DNA of 64,000 nucleotides, from NCBI GenBank assembly GCA_028554795.2, contig CM068830.1:108258214-108322213 (forward strand), read 5' to 3'. Of this stretch, positions 22,351-36,704 are shown one piece after another (within the stretch, counting starts at the first letter, position 1; the number at the start of each line of letters is the position of its first letter). Source of the DNA: Sinohyriopsis cumingii. Lineage: Eukaryota > Mollusca > Bivalvia > Unionida > Unionidae. Under the pieces are notes generated by a model. The model searched no databases, was not told the DNA's origin, and worked only from the letters and a program-made list of their open reading frames with translations. The translations under genes were made by a program, and so were the position numbers.

Positions 22351-22984
22351 TTTTGCTGGCCAGAAGCTCAAACAGGCTTTGTCTTTGCAGGTAAGATTAT
22401 GATCTATGTGCAATTTTTCATAGTATAAGACTTGTTAGTGTTATAAGAATTTTTAGTGCTAAGATGTTAACCTAACATCAGTGTGTTTAAACATTAGATT
22501 ATTTTAATATTTCTTTGCTATTGTTTAACAAAATGTATTAGAAGTTTAATTGTTTGAAGAACTTATATTTACTTATAATTATATTATTGATTATAGTAAA
22601 AGCAACGTTCGCTACCAACTTCATACTCAGTAATAGTTAATTTAGAAATAAAATGCTCTTTAAATAATAGAGTTTAATATGTTGACTTTTTAGAACAAAT
22701 TCAGTGAAATATATTTCAATTACGATATTAGTCTGAAATATTGAATTTTAGATTCTTTTGCTATCGTGAATTTATTCGATATTTAATTATCTGTATTACA
22801 TTCTAAACGACAGTTATGATACAAGTATGATGTTGGTAAGTGAAAGAATATCGTAGTTTAATATGTATTTCTTATATCCGAAAATTGAGCTTGTTGTAGT
22901 TTGATATTGAAATGAAAGTTTATGTGTTGAGTATTTCAATAAAGTTTTGCTGGCCAGAAGCTCAAACAGGCTTTGTCTTTGCAG
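22351..22984 (+). repeat. Two 40 bp direct repeats bounding a 554 bp intron-like segment
   Basis: 'ttttgctggccagaagctca' begins an identical 40 bp copy at 22351-22390 and at 22945-22984. Copy 1 ends CAG followed by GTAAGA, a strong splice donor. Copy 2 ends in a pyrimidine-rich 'tttgtctttgcag', a good acceptor. Removing 22391-22984 would leave exactly one copy. A TATA box precedes copy 1 and AATAAA (22938-22943) precedes copy 2. Possible readings are a terminal-repeat remnant of an LTR-like element, or an intron made by insertion with a long duplication. The segment between is AT-rich and non-coding. Confidence 0.6.
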
Positions 22985-23075
22985 CTCGATCCCGAGTACC
23001 TTCAATTCCCCAAGAATGTAGTCACGTCTTCATCATCGAGTGACACTACATCAAATGACTTGAACTTCCTTCCTT

Positions 23076-23080
<5 letters not shown>

Positions 23081-23127
<47 letters not shown>
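23081..23127. repeat. (TC)n microsatellite
   Basis: A pure CT run about 95 bp past the second 40 bp repeat. Confidence 0.95.
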
Positions 23128-23131
<4 letters not shown>

Positions 23132-23224
23132 TGAGAAACGGATTGACTTAGAGTTTACGAAGCAATTCTTCACGTAAAGCTGGTGAAGAATTTCTTACGT
23201 AAAAGAGGTAAAATGTACGATGCT

Positions 23225-23440
23225 TTTGTTGTTGTTATAGGGTTTAAAGATATTTTTAGCACAAGACCACCAGTACAAATGGTGGAAGAAGCATCCCGAC
23301 CTCAGAGAAGATACTGGCAAGCTTTCTCACATACCCACACTGGCCGAGCCCGAGACTCAAACCCACACAGACAGTGGTGAGAAGGCATTTATCCGTAACG
23401 GTCAACGTTTTAGACCACTCGGTTACTCCGGGCTCGCGTA
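23225..23440 (-). mobile_element. tRNA-derived SINE with Ser/Leu-like head
   Basis: The minus strand begins 'agcccggagtaaccgagtgg' (A-box-like), with a B-box-like 'gggtttgagtctcgg' about 65 bp later. The body continues through 'ttcttccaccatttg' and ends near 'ataacaacaacaa' at 23230. Part of the body resembles the fragments at 6595, 26555 and 32262. The long variable region suits a type II tRNA ancestor. Confidence 0.7.
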
Positions 23441-23449
23441 CGATGCTGC

Positions 23450-26155
23450 GTTTAAAAAAATAGCGACACTTGGTGGTGGCAAGAGGAGACAATGGACAAG
23501 AGCTATTGCTCATTATCTATATGGGGTAGACAGAAAAAGATAACTTTTGTCTTTTAGTAAGTCTGGATTTGCGAGGTAGCAGGCTAATATTCCTAACTTA
23601 ATAAAAATTGGGAACGTATTTGGGGCAGAAATGGTGAGATTAAATCCATTGTCGAAATTTATTTTGCATCCCATTATCTGTGTTTTTTTATGGGCAGGGA
23701 TCATAACCATAAATTATCTTGTACAATTATTGTTAATCCAAAACTACTAAAAGTATACTGCCACAGAGCCAAACAAAAAAGAATAGAAAAGAAAAATAAA
23801 CCCTTATTATGACGTTATCTGTACTAATTCAGGAAATCATACTTCTCTAATCATCATGACCGAGGATGATTACCCGGTATTGACTGATATCTATCTATAT
23901 GAATTCTAACTGAAGGATTCAAATTCTACCACCGGAATTTCATAGTTGGGTATTTATCCAGTGCTACCCACTGATGGAACAGATGATCAGCAAATCAGCG
24001 AACTCAATCGCCAGCTTGAGCAAGAGTGAAATATTAAGGCTGTTTTGTATAGAAGTACCACAGGTGTGTCTATGTAATCGATGACGTTAATAATGCTATT
24101 ATTACATGCAGTCTGCCAACGGGAGCCAGTGGTGTAGGCTTATTTGCTACCATTATTCTCTCCTCTCTAGTCACAGACTTTAGGCGGTTTCCACAGCCTG
24201 TTGTTTAAAAAGCTTTATTAATCGATTTCCAAGTAAAATCGAAAGAAAATACATTTAAAAAATCCGCTTGCTGGCAGAGGTTATACTGAATATTATTTCA
24301 GATCATACCCATAGGGCATTTAAAGATTGTCACAACCCACTCAAGGTGTTAGATTTGGATCGGTTTGAAAATACAACCAGATGAAAAATTAAATTTTCTC
24401 AGGGGCCTGCAAAGTACAAGCTGCTTTGACAGGTGATGAAGAGGCAAAAGCGCACAAATCTAGCTCTTTCGCGAGGAGGTCCATGCTTCTTTCATCACTG
24501 ACTTAAAACTCATAGAAAAATTCGGATGGTTTAACGATACATGGCCATCTTATGATGACGCGAATAAAAGACCCATAGCGCTCCACCTTAGGAATGTTAG
24601 CGTTCTCAGATGCGATATAGCACTGAATTCACCGTGTACATACTCCTACTTGTGTAGTGTGACTCACTGATCATTACATTTGAAATGTTCATTCGAACGT
24701 GATTACATCAACATACACAACTTCACGGCTGTGCTGTATCCACTTTCTTGACACTTCACACTATGAATCGGTTCTCCCAAGTACGTATAGATAGAAAATT
24801 ATTTTCAATTCGAAATATTCAGGCAACGAATTAGAGCTGATGCAAACAAACAATTTTTGAGCAGACATAAATTGCTTAAGCTGATAATAAACTTTGTTTG
24901 CAAACCTTGTTTTGTTTGTATACATCAGCCGCTACGACTTGAACTCTGGAATGGATAACAATGGCTCAAGAGCGTTCTATCTTACATGTCTGCGGGGTAT
25001 CCAGATGCCAGTTTAAAGAGTGAAAATTGCTATTTAAGCATGCAAATCTATATATTTTCTTATTATACGAGGGCCACTTTTGACAATGTGAGCCTCAGAC
25101 TTAACACGCATGTTGTTATCCTTCTGCCTATCAAATGCTTCTCTTGCTACCCATTTAAAGACAGAGTAATCACTTTGATTGACATTCTTAACTACACCTA
25201 AGTATGTTGCTAGCAACAAACACACAATGTTTCCATTCGCGACCAAAAAACATAATATCTTCCTCCTTCAGTAATCCTCGTACCTGGAGCCTTATCATCT
25301 ATAAAAACATGCCGAACGAGTGCACCCAGTTCGTACCTAACAGTGGTCATAATATAGAGTGCATTACGCCTTATTGGTATTTTGCTGTCAATCTAGTCCT
25401 GACGGCTAAACACACTTCAGTTTGCCCCATTTCTAAATCAGTTATCATTGTTTAACAACTATAATCTTATTTAGATAAAAATGTTGTTCAAAGATAATGC
25501 TGAATCATGAATATCACTGCCAGAGACACGAGAAGCAAAGGGGTGTGCCGTCTCTGGGGCTCAGCCTGGCGAGGTGATAACCCGTCTCTGTGATTCTACG
25601 TATTTTGGGAGAGTATGTTTAATCATTTTATCAGAAGTGTGAGGGTGGCATTTCATCGAGGGGAAGGGTGGTTGTAGGTACGGCAAAAGCAATTGCGTGG
25701 CTTAAAATTAGTATTGCAAAGCTTCCCACCACTAGCATGCATTAAGTGGATATTATTGAAGGAGAAAACGATTATGTGAACACGCAATTGAGAAAGCATG
25801 TGCATGTCTTGCGTGACATATTGCGTATGACACTGTAATTGGTATATGTTACATGTTTAACTGCAATAAGTTTTATGTTAGATACTAGCATATACGATAC
25901 GATTTCGTGTTAATTACTACATCATGTGTTTAATATAGACAAGATTCCTGATCCGATAATTGAATTTGTCCCCTCCTTCTTTAAGGATAACACTAACGGC
26001 TGGTATTGTATGTAATAATCAATATGTTATATTTATAAGAGTTCTTAAGAATGCATTAGAAAAGAAACATATGATAATGCTTATAATATCAATGAGTTAC
26101 CTCTGTTTCTATACCCCCTCCGATCATTTCACTGTTCCGAATATTATAAGTTATA
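23450..26155. other. No gene seen; unique AT-rich sequence
   Basis: Short open frames occur (for example near 24986-25455) but none has a recognisable family or splice context. A short (CA)n lies at 26163-26178. Confidence 0.6.
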
Positions 26156-26554
26156 ATAACGGTCACACACACACACACCTGCTTTTCTGTTTGTAAGGTA
26201 TATTGTTAGGTGGCTACAGTTATATAAAATCAACGCTATTTGCTATTATCAAAATGAACTACACGGTACTATATAGATCCATCGTGATATATTCTGTGAA
26301 ATATCCGAAAAAATGTAAATAATTACCATTAAATGAAATGCACAATATTTGCCGCTGAGACTCGCAACCTAATTGAAAATATTAAAGCAGGCAAGCGTAC
26401 AAATATAGAGATAAAGGTGTCTGCACATTACCTTTAAAATCTATGTAGCCATACCATCGTCGATTGAGTAATGACGGTCGCTCGTCGGCTGGCAGTGTAC
26501 GCTATCCGAACAAAAATCAGTTTCTCACTTCTATAAAAGAGGCTTGGTTGTTGT

Positions 26555-26640
26555 ATTTTTTAACGCCATTTACATGGCGGCTGGTATAACTGGTACCGGA
26601 AGACCCCGGGAAAACGACGATAAGAAGGACCGCTTTTGTT
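26555..26640 (-). repeat. SINE central-domain-like fragment, copy b
   Basis: Contains 'tttttaacgccattt', 'atggcggctggtataa' and 'ggaagaccccgggaaaacg', in the same order as at 6595-6722. No tRNA-like head is visible beside it. Confidence 0.6.
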
Positions 26641-28249
26641 ATATGACAACAGGTAAACATGTATTTTGTAGCTATGCGAAATGAGCACTCACATTTTATT
26701 CATTAAGATTTAGATACGACATCTAACGAATTAAAATAAGAATAGATTGCTTCACCCCTCAATAAACTTTATTCATTGAAAATACTGGGGACGGTTTTAA
26801 AACAAGATCAGAGGAGTTTGTAAGTTTTTCAATAATCTATATTTCAAGTCTTTATCTCTTTGCGAACAAAAACAAAAGTAATAGACAACCCAGATCACAA
26901 TACTGTAAAACAATGTTGTCTCCTAGTTCATGAGTAATACAACTTCATAAAAGCCTTTATTTAATATAGAGATGCTTAAAATACCTTAAATATTGACCTC
27001 TTCGTAGGCTTTGTGGCTAGATGAGTGAAGCAAAGGAATAATAATTTATTTCACTTATGGCGTCTTCGGAACTACCGCGTTGAATAGGACCACAAATGTA
27101 CGGGTGTCTATGGAAATTGAACATTAGGCCGCCATTTTGAGATGTGTATATATTTAGTTTATTGGGTTTTCGTTTTCACAGGAAGAGGTGCCCTGGTTAT
27201 AAGAGTGTAAAATGATTGAGATTTTTGGAGCGAAATTTGAGTTTGCCTCTGCTCTAACTGAAATGGCGTATGGTTTTATTCTTTCTTCTTTTGATAAATA
27301 AGCCACCATAAAAGTACAGCAAAGTGGTACATCATGACATAGTTATATGCTTGAGAGAGATATATAATTATTTGAGACAAATATAGTCAACGCTAATTTT
27401 TCAAAATCTGTATGTTTCATAAGGTTCGCTCACTTAAACTTTAAGACACGAAGATCGAGAATTAGGACGAGTCCCGCTCTTTTCATGTACAAACACTAAT
27501 CAAGCTGAAGTGACGGGGATGATGGTGTTTTATAAATATTTGTTGTCTTAACGTTTACTCTTCTCGCTGCCATCCATTGTGTATTTTTTGTTCCTTTTTT
27601 GAGGAGGGGTGCATGAGACATATACGTTTCTATTATCAGTTTCTGGAAACCAATGTTATATTGCAAAATTGTCCTACAAACATAGGCATGCCTATAACCT
27701 TCGCTCTTGCAAGGGGTGCATAAAGAGTTACAGTGTTACAATCCCAACCATAGATTGTAAATTTTGAGTTTTAAAGAAAAGTGTGGAGTGAGCCTCCTTT
27801 TGCGCGTTTTTTCATCACCGTCTGGAAGCAAATGAGTCACTCAGCTTACAAAATGATACTAACCATTTTAAGGAGGCGCTTCACAGATTGAACGTATTTC
27901 TAACAAAGTGACATGTGTAAGGAGTAGTTGCTTGCATTTCTAAAATGCACATGCATAAAATGTTGGCATACATCTGTACTAGTGGCATGTAATGTAGCTG
28001 AAATTTGTTACATGTTTTATTTATGGAAGTCGTGTATGATGTAAAATAAAAATTAATTTGTTATTTCTTAGATTAAAATGATTGGTTTTCGTTAGGGTCA
28101 CACTTTGTAGATGTGATCTTTATCAATTACGTAGTTTCCATAACCGTTAAGAAGATGATCACGTGACCCCTTGTTTACGTTTTTGAAGACCATATAACCT
28201 CTATTTTGGAGAAGTATTCTGATTTGCAGTTTGGCTTTTTCTTACACTA
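26641..28249. other. No gene or repeat recognised
   Basis: AT-rich intergenic sequence without long open frames, tandem repeats or tRNA-like blocks that I can see. Confidence 0.6.
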
Positions 28250-28740
28250 GAAGTTGTATGTTGTATGTTGCGCTGTTTGGAGTTATTTCAAATTACTTGA
28301 ATCAAAAGGATTATCTCTGTTATTTTTCTGGAAAATACACGTGCTCATGAGAGATTATTAATCAAAAACAGTTCTTATAAAAATTTATTTAAATTTCCCA
28401 AACTGGAGTGATATTTCTTGTTTCTACAAGGAACTGTAGACTTCAACACTACATATTGCAACATACGTCATCGTCTTCCATCTTGGATTCTTCGTCGGGA
28501 TTCAAACTTGAAATCAGTAGAACATTTTGCTATTAGGACTTCAAAAACTGTGTTCTTGGACAAATCTCGGATTATTTTGGATTTGATTCTATAAAACCGT
28601 AACTAGATATTTTTTAAAATTATTTTTACAGAATTTTTCCAGGAAATATATTATTGTATTTTTTAAAAGCTTGTTGTTTTCACTCTTTCTTGTGCTACTG
28701 TGTATTCGAGCCTAAACACGTGACATAAGTAAACGTTCCT
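28250..28740 (-). repeat. Dispersed repeat family R, copy 2 (inverted)
   Basis: Reverse-complement relative of 4400-4835. On the plus strand it has 'catacgtcatcgtcttccat', 'ggattcttcgtcgggattc', 'ttaggactt', 'ggattattttggatttgat', 'accgtaa', 'aagcttgttg' and 'cctaaacacgt', the complements of copy 1's blocks in reverse order. It is closest to copy 1 among the five copies. Confidence 0.8.
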
Positions 28741-29032
28741 GAGGCTACTCCTGGTTTGTGGATGCCATAATTTATTATCCGTCAGCATCATCTGATGCGT
28801 TAAACTACAGATGTGAAACAGTGGCGGAGTCACGCAAGCCAGTAAGCAAACTACGCAGTTCTATGACAAACTGAGCAAACTGATGAAGTTTCTATTATCA
28901 TTAACTTGTCAAAATAATTACATAATATGGTTAATTTTAACATTGTTCTCCACTAGTTCTGTAATAAGATATCGCCAATGTTAGGGTTGGAGATTTATAA
29001 ATTTTCAGCTTATTATAGTATCAAAATATAAA

Positions 29033-29035
<3 letters not shown>

Positions 29036-29110
<75 letters not shown>
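29036..29110. repeat. (TA)n microsatellite
   Basis: An uninterrupted TA run. Confidence 0.95.
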
Positions 29111-29113
<3 letters not shown>

Positions 29114-29576
29114 CTAAGAAACACGAGTTTACACAGGGTAATTATTTCATGTTGTATATCATTGTAATACTTAAAATTTATATTTTACATTTTTATTATT
29201 TTTTTTGCCTTCTATTTACATTATTTGATTGTATATATATAACAGTTCAGAGCTCTGGACACTTCTAAACCTTTCTGTATATATCAAGGTAAGGTCTCCT
29301 AAATTTAAAACGTGTCTGTTAAAACAATTTAAAATTATTAGATAAAATTTGCATAGAGTGCATTTTTACATCAAACTGAATCTGACACGTGCCTTAACAT
29401 GAATAGCATGTACACATTGACAGGTATCGTTATCTAATTTTTTATCGTCCTTTACCTTTAATTTATGTATCTATATGAAACTAGAAAATGTATTAAAATT
29501 TATTCGATATCATGTAGCATGCATCTCTGAAATTTACATAGCTAAATAAATTATAGTAAATGACATTGTTGAATAA

Positions 29577-29708
29577 AGATCGTGGAATGATGAAGGTACT
29601 TAGACGTGGGATTCTAAGATCGTGGAATGTTGGTGGTACTTAGAAGTGGGATTCTTAGACCGTGGAATGATGATGGTACTTAGAAGTGGGATTCTAAGAA
29701 CATGGAAT
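29577..29708. repeat. 40 bp minisatellite, 3.3 copies
   Basis: The unit is 'agatcgtggaatgatg' through 'agtgggattcta'. Starts are at 29577, 29617 and 29657, with a partial copy to 29708. Confidence 0.9.
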
Positions 29709-30269
29709 GTGTTCACGCAACACATACTGATGCTAATGTTACAATGAATTTTATTGCAATCACGACATTCTTTAAAAATGAGCGTTAACTAAATTTATGA
29801 TGCGTGGAACGGATGAGGACTACGCCATGTGGTCCCTCCGTATCATATGGCAATATAGTGGGACAAATACATTAACGGCTTCCAAGTTTAGCAAAAGAAA
29901 ATTTCAAAGATCGTATGTGCATTTTTGTTCAGATATTAGATGCATAGTAATTTAGATCTAAAATATCATGTTACGCCTTTGATAGTAATAAGATATCTAT
30001 TTGAAACCATGTTTTCAAATATCTCAACAAAAGATGTATAAATATTGATATAACCAGTTGCTGTGTGTTAATTGAGATTGTATGACAGTGTCATATACAA
30101 TTGAAATATGTAATAAATTCGAACTGCTCTTAAAGAATCTATGTTTCATGAAATGTTCCGTTGAGTAGGAAGAATATGTGTTTGTGCAGTATTTCATAGT
30201 AAGCCACTGAAATTTTTTGTTTTAAATCATTGGATTCTTTTCAGAATTTACATGAAGAGTATCAGTACA

Positions 30270-31230
<961 letters not shown>

Positions 31231-31321
31231 GTACTGTGTAGTAACGGAATTTATACTCAGACCAAGCTGGATCGGTTACTGTGTTGTGGCGTCAGACAAG
31301 ACACATTATTTTCATTTGTCC

Positions 31322-31351
31322 CCGCCCCCCCCCCACCAAAAAAAAAAAAAC
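31322..31351. repeat. Poly-C then poly-A tract
   Basis: A C-rich run is followed directly by an A run of about 12. Nothing else is recognised in 31231-32260. Confidence 0.85.
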
Positions 31352-32261
31352 ACATCCAAAGCCAAATGGCATATACTTTCCTTTCCAGTCGTTTCCTTTT
31401 CCCACTACCGTCCCCGAGCTGTTTTGTATCATTCTCTAATTTTCTTTTTTCGATTTTATTCATAATCTTCCTCTCATGATATTCATTATTTCTCCTAGCC
31501 ATGTAATTTTGTGTTGTATAATGTATAGAACTTGTTTCTTGTCATTTTGCATATTTATTATGTTTATAGCAATTATATACGTTGAAACTAACTAAATTAA
31601 AATAATAAAGGGAGTTTAGCCCAACTAAACTGGAAATCTTACTATGCGTCCGAGATGTACACCAAACATGTATTATGCACAGCCCAACATGATACTACAA
31701 ATTCCAAATTAGCACAAGTCATTTTTTTTCTTCATATAATTTATAAAATCGGTCATTTTTATTTGTTGTTCTTAAAAGGTAGTTATGAGTGTATGAAAAA
31801 AGTGACTTACAGGAATTAACGACGAACATATTACACCTTCCAATTATTCAAGGGAGACATTAGAGTTATTGAAGCTAAGGAGTATGTCATCGAAGGAACA
31901 GATATATGACGGATATAAACCTAGTACTTTCTACGTAGCCTTCTCAAATAATTCTTTTGCTAACATAATGTTAAATTCCCATAAAACACGTTATCCAGGA
32001 TGTTTACGTTACACAGCATGATTACAGTTACCATATTTACGGTAATACCTGCAATAAACTGCATCATCTTTAAACTGACATAACAAGCTGATTTTGCCCA
32101 TCCGTGTACATTATATTACGTATATAAAATGTCCATCGCCTGGTTCTGCTGTCGGCCTGCTTTTGCCACAAACTGAAGCTCACAGAGATCTTTATCACAT
32201 TGTAAAGTTTACCGGATCTGACGTAAATCACAATAAGTACATACAAAAGGTTTTTCTGTTT

Positions 32262-32382
32262 AGGTTTTGTGGGGTTTAGAGCCATTTTTCAAACGTCTGA
32301 CTATATATGGCTATCTATGGTCACCAGTATATTTGGTGGAGAAAGAACACATGGAGTCCTTGGGAAGAATCACCGACCCACG
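32262..32382 (-). repeat. SINE central-domain-like fragment, copy c
   Basis: Contains 'gggtttagagccatttttc', 'tatatggc', 'ccagtatatttggtggag', 'aagaacacatggagtcct' and 'gggaagaatcaccgaccca', in the order seen at 6595-6722. Confidence 0.65.
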
Positions 32383-33245
32383 CGAAACTTCTGTTCTATA
32401 GTTTCAGAATTACACAATGCGGGCAATACATTCCTTGTGCATTATTTTCTAGTAAGAACTTTCCAAAGCTACTTGCTAGGTGAGTTTTTCCAATTCTAAG
32501 TCTGTTTATTATTTTGATTTCATTTGGTTGGACAGGTCTTGTTCTGTAAAGTTTCTGATTACATCCTTTTGGATAGAGTGTAGAGATCTGAATTTTTCTG
32601 TTGTCCCATTCCCTTCGCCATGTAAGATTAGTTTCGTTTGGTATGATGCTTTAAAGTGCACTGGTGCTATATGATATATGCAGGGCTCTGGGCTCATTTA
32701 GTCTTTGTTATGATTCATTATCGGCCCTTTCATTTTTAGAAATATCTATATGTGATGAACACACATCAAGTCTACTTTGCAATGTGTTTTGGAGTTAAGA
32801 GAAAGATATTCACTACATTTAACCGATTTCCTCTGCTAGACGAGGTTTTCTAGTTGCTGACGATTCTTGGTTCAGTTCAAGGACCGTTTTGCCTCCTAGA
32901 ACATTCGAGGTAAGTTTGCTTTTTGTATTTATCATTTACAATTCTGGTAGGATAGGATTGACTGTGGGTGGCCTAAGCAAACATTCTCCTGCTAGGATCT
33001 GAAATTCTTCCAATGAGGTACTTTGAAGAGCGCTGGTACGACTAATAAATGCTTCAGTTTACATACCTGAAGTTCAGACGTGAAGGAAAACATCCCTCAC
33101 TAAAAAATATATATAGGAAACAAGAGCATTCCAGATAGTATCACTCTGGCCTAAACGAAACTCTATTTTATTTACATATTAACACATTCTACTACATCGA
33201 AACACGCATTCAATAAGGAATTTTTAAAATAAATAATACAAAACT
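32383..33245. other. No gene seen
   Basis: Short open frames at 32480-32697 have no recognisable family. The sequence is otherwise unique. Confidence 0.55.
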
Positions 33246-33249
33246 TAAC

Positions 33250-33281
33250 ATACCTACCTACCTACCTACATACATACATAG

Positions 33282-33312
<31 letters not shown>

Positions 33313-33507
33313 CACACACACACACGTACATACATACATACATACATACATACATGCATACATGCATGCATGCATGCATACATACATACATACATACATA
33401 CACACACACGTACATACATACATACATACATACATACATACGTACATACACACACACTACATACATACATACATACATACATACATACTTACATACATAC
33501 ATAGTAC
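33250..33507. repeat. (CATA)n / (ACAC)n compound microsatellite
   Basis: About 250 bp of tetranucleotide repeat with short CA interruptions. The cysteine- and tyrosine-rich minus-strand open frames here are translations of it. Confidence 0.95.
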
Positions 33508-33649
33508 AAGCTTCGATCTCCTAAAACGTATAACGCTTCGTACAACATTAATGCTGGCATTGACAGTCACGTAGACTGCAATGATGACATTTCCAAACTC
33601 ATCGGGCTGTACAAATTATATCCCTTCTTAACTGACCAAGACCAGATAA

Positions 33650-35800
33650 TCATGTACAAGGTCCATATTTGCGATTCATTTTCTTTCGCCGTGCACACGT
33701 TCAGAGTAGGGGTATGGATCTGTCAAATGTTCCGGTCTCTGTGCCATTTTTCCAAAAGACATATCTGAGCCTTCCTTATTTTTCCGTTCCACTTGCCTTT
33801 CATGGAACGGTATTGCTGTTTGAATTTTTCTTGGTCTGACACCAGGACTTACAGCCGCTGGATTCTTGTATTTGTTTCAAACTTGCATTGACATAGGCCA
33901 AGAAATTGTCTTTCTGGAATACGTCATCGTTCTGAAAAGGTGATGTTGTTAAAGGTGGTAGACCTTTAACAAGCGTTAACCCAGATCCAGGGCATGAAAC
34001 AATTCCATGCTGACCAACGTTCCTGTCAAAGTGCATTCGTTCTCTGTCAGTTGACAAGTTTGTTCTTGGTTACAAGATTCATCACAGGTACAGATCACTT
34101 TTCGTTGACAATGGTGTGTAAAACTGGATGGTTCAAGTCGATTGGAAGTAAGGCTTTACATTTGATCAGTCCTTCGTATTGAAGAACGTGTTCCAGGTCA
34201 GTGTGTTCTGCCAAACGTTCGGGTTGCAATATTGGCAAGAAACAATATTCGCACATTTAGGGATACGACCAACACCGATGTATTTAATTTAATTTCCTTG
34301 AGAATCGTCCACGTCGTACAGCAAGCGTGTGGCGTTTTACCATTCGCCAAATAATCTCTTTGTAATCTCTTGGTAGGTTTTCCCGTACAATTCTTCATTG
34401 GTGTTTTCTCAGAATTGAGTTCTCATATGCCATTGATGGTAACAGGTACGACATATGTGAAATAACTCTCGAAATCTTTAGACTGTACTTGTAGCATTTG
34501 CATGTTGATGAATTTGGATCCGTTTATGATGACGTAGGGGAAGTTCATACAATTGACCATCGTATCCCGACATTGTGAGCCATCACCATAACGTAGAGAT
34601 CACGAGCTTTGTAACGTTGCATATTCTTTTCGCTCCAAGCATCGTCAATAGGGTCTAAGACCTATCGGTCAAAATCAGGAAGCGTGCTGGATCCTCGAAA
34701 GTTTTGTTCACGTCTTCTTTAATCTTGATACAGTGGGGACAGTGCAAACGATTGGTTCTTAGATGTACTTCGCGCAAACCCGATGAGCAACACAGGCATT
34801 AGGTACATACATGACGGTCTATTGCATACTATCTACATAAAAAATAGAAGACAACCACTTATGCCTTGTTCTTTTTGGTCTTCATATATTCTTCCTGCTG
34901 CTTTTTGTATGCCAAAGATGGCATCGCTTCTTCCATTTTGAAACGTGGGCCTCGGTATTATTGTTTCTAATACGTAGGACTGAGAAAGGTTCGCTGGTAA
35001 GAAGAGCAATGAGTTAGCTCTTTTCCTTCATCACGACACGAACCTTTCTCCGCAATGAATGTGTTGCTAACGATTACTGGATCATTGGACGAAATTCTCA
35101 CTAAATCCCGGCACTGCAGCTGCAACAAGAGCTCTACTTTTCTTTGTTTTGCTCTGTACGATTGTCGAAATGTATCCCAATTCCTTTTCCATTCTACATC
35201 TTAGGTTTTGCCTTACTACACTGGCTGGGACTAAACAAATCTGGTTTTTGGAGTTGTTAATCTGAGGACTTCTCCTGCTAATGTGGATAATGTGGTGCTC
35301 GCTAATGCTAATGATTTCACGGTCTTATTCATCGTAGACGTAGTGATGGTTGTGTTGGAATACTTGGCCGTGATGATATCTTTCTCTTTGGTCCAGTTAA
35401 CAAGTCTGATAGATATGTCTCACACTGTCCAAATGTCTTAAAGCACATACAACGTTTTGTTTTCATCGTCATCCTACTGTCCTTCTCCTTCACTCTTTCT
35501 CTTTTCTTCTTCGTTTCGTTCTCATCTTTCTCTCTTGATGTTATTGAATCATAAAAGACTTGTTCTGTCGTTGTTTTTGTTGCTGTAAAATATTCCTCAA
35601 ATTCTTCCTTCTATCTGACAAGAGAGAAGGCGTAGAAAGTTCTGTTGCCAGTAAAAATCTTGCAAAAATTGAAAGAAAATCCATTAAATTAAAATCATCC
35701 TCTTCTGGAAGCCTGACTTTGGCTATAGTAGCTATCATAACATCACTCATCGTATCGACCCAAATACAAAGTCCTCCTAGTTTTAGCCATATTTAAACTT
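33650..35800 (-). mobile_element. Old virus-like fragment, possibly Polinton-type (uncertain)
   Basis: Minus-strand protein-like fragments with non-random composition run across this stretch, and the dense scatter of short frames differs from the neighbouring intergenic DNA. The order and size relative to the polymerase-like and integrase-like fragments (to 53.7 kb) would fit part of one 15-20 kb Polinton. I do not recognise the individual proteins. It looks old and heavily broken. Confidence 0.35.
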
Positions 35801-36467
35801 TGTCGCATTGATTCAATGTGCATGAACGCTAGCGCTCCTTTATACTGCTTGTGACGTCACCAAGTCATCTCTTCTGATTGGAAGTGAGACACCCAGCTGT
35901 GTCTGAATTTGGCATCACGAGTTTGGACTGATGAAACATTTCAAACCGTTTCAATTCGGCCTTAGATTATAAATATCAGCGATTTGTTGCGTGGTTTCAC
36001 CTGTTATTTACCTTGATCAAATGCATAGAATGTTGATCATTGGTTAGACCAAGCCATACGCTATCTTAGCAAGCATGGAGGCTTCCACAGTCATTTCAGG
36101 GATGCCGTCCAACCCTAACTATATGTATTGTGTATGTAAATTCATCATGGACCAGTAAGAAGATAACGTATACAACTATTTGGAAGAGGAGAATTCATGT
36201 GTAAAGACGGGTGATTGAAGAGGGTCTTGCTCCACGTCCCCAGTGTGAGACTAAGTCTAAGGAAACGAAGAATCTTAGTGAGATGCCGATTATGTTAATT
36301 TGATTTAGTTAGCAAACCCAAACAGCTTTTTTCATGACCTCTCACCTGCCAAGAGAATATACTATTTCACTATTGCCAAAAGTATATGTTTTTGTCCTTG
36401 TATTGTGTGTCCGTGTTTGTGTGTTTTTCCAGTTTTCTAAACCCTTTTACCCTTTAAACATTTGTGA

Positions 36468-36704
36468 TCCTCAAGTGTCCCCTGCATGCTATGCCTATGG
36501 AGTCCTCAAGTGTCCCCTGCATGCTATGCCTATGGAGTCCTCAAGTGTCCCCTGCATGCTATACCTATGGAGTCCTCAAGTGTCCCCTGCATGATATACC
36601 TATGGAGTCCTCAAGTGTGCTATACCTATGGAGTCCTCAAGTGTCCTCTGCATGCTATGCCTATGGAGTCCTCAAGTGTCCCCTGCATGCTATGCCTATG
36701 GACT
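36468..36704. repeat. 35 bp minisatellite, about 7 copies
   Basis: The unit starts 'tcctcaagtgtcccctgcat' and ends 'atgcctatggag'. Starts are at 36468, 36503, 36538, 36573 and 36608, then one shortened copy. Because 35 is not a multiple of 3, all three frames on the plus strand carry the same periodic peptide in rotation. Confidence 0.93.

Noticed and set aside
33262-33574. Cysteine- and tyrosine-rich open frames on both strands
   Set aside because: All are translations of the (CATA)n/(ACAC)n repeat in different frames; there is no independent coding signal.
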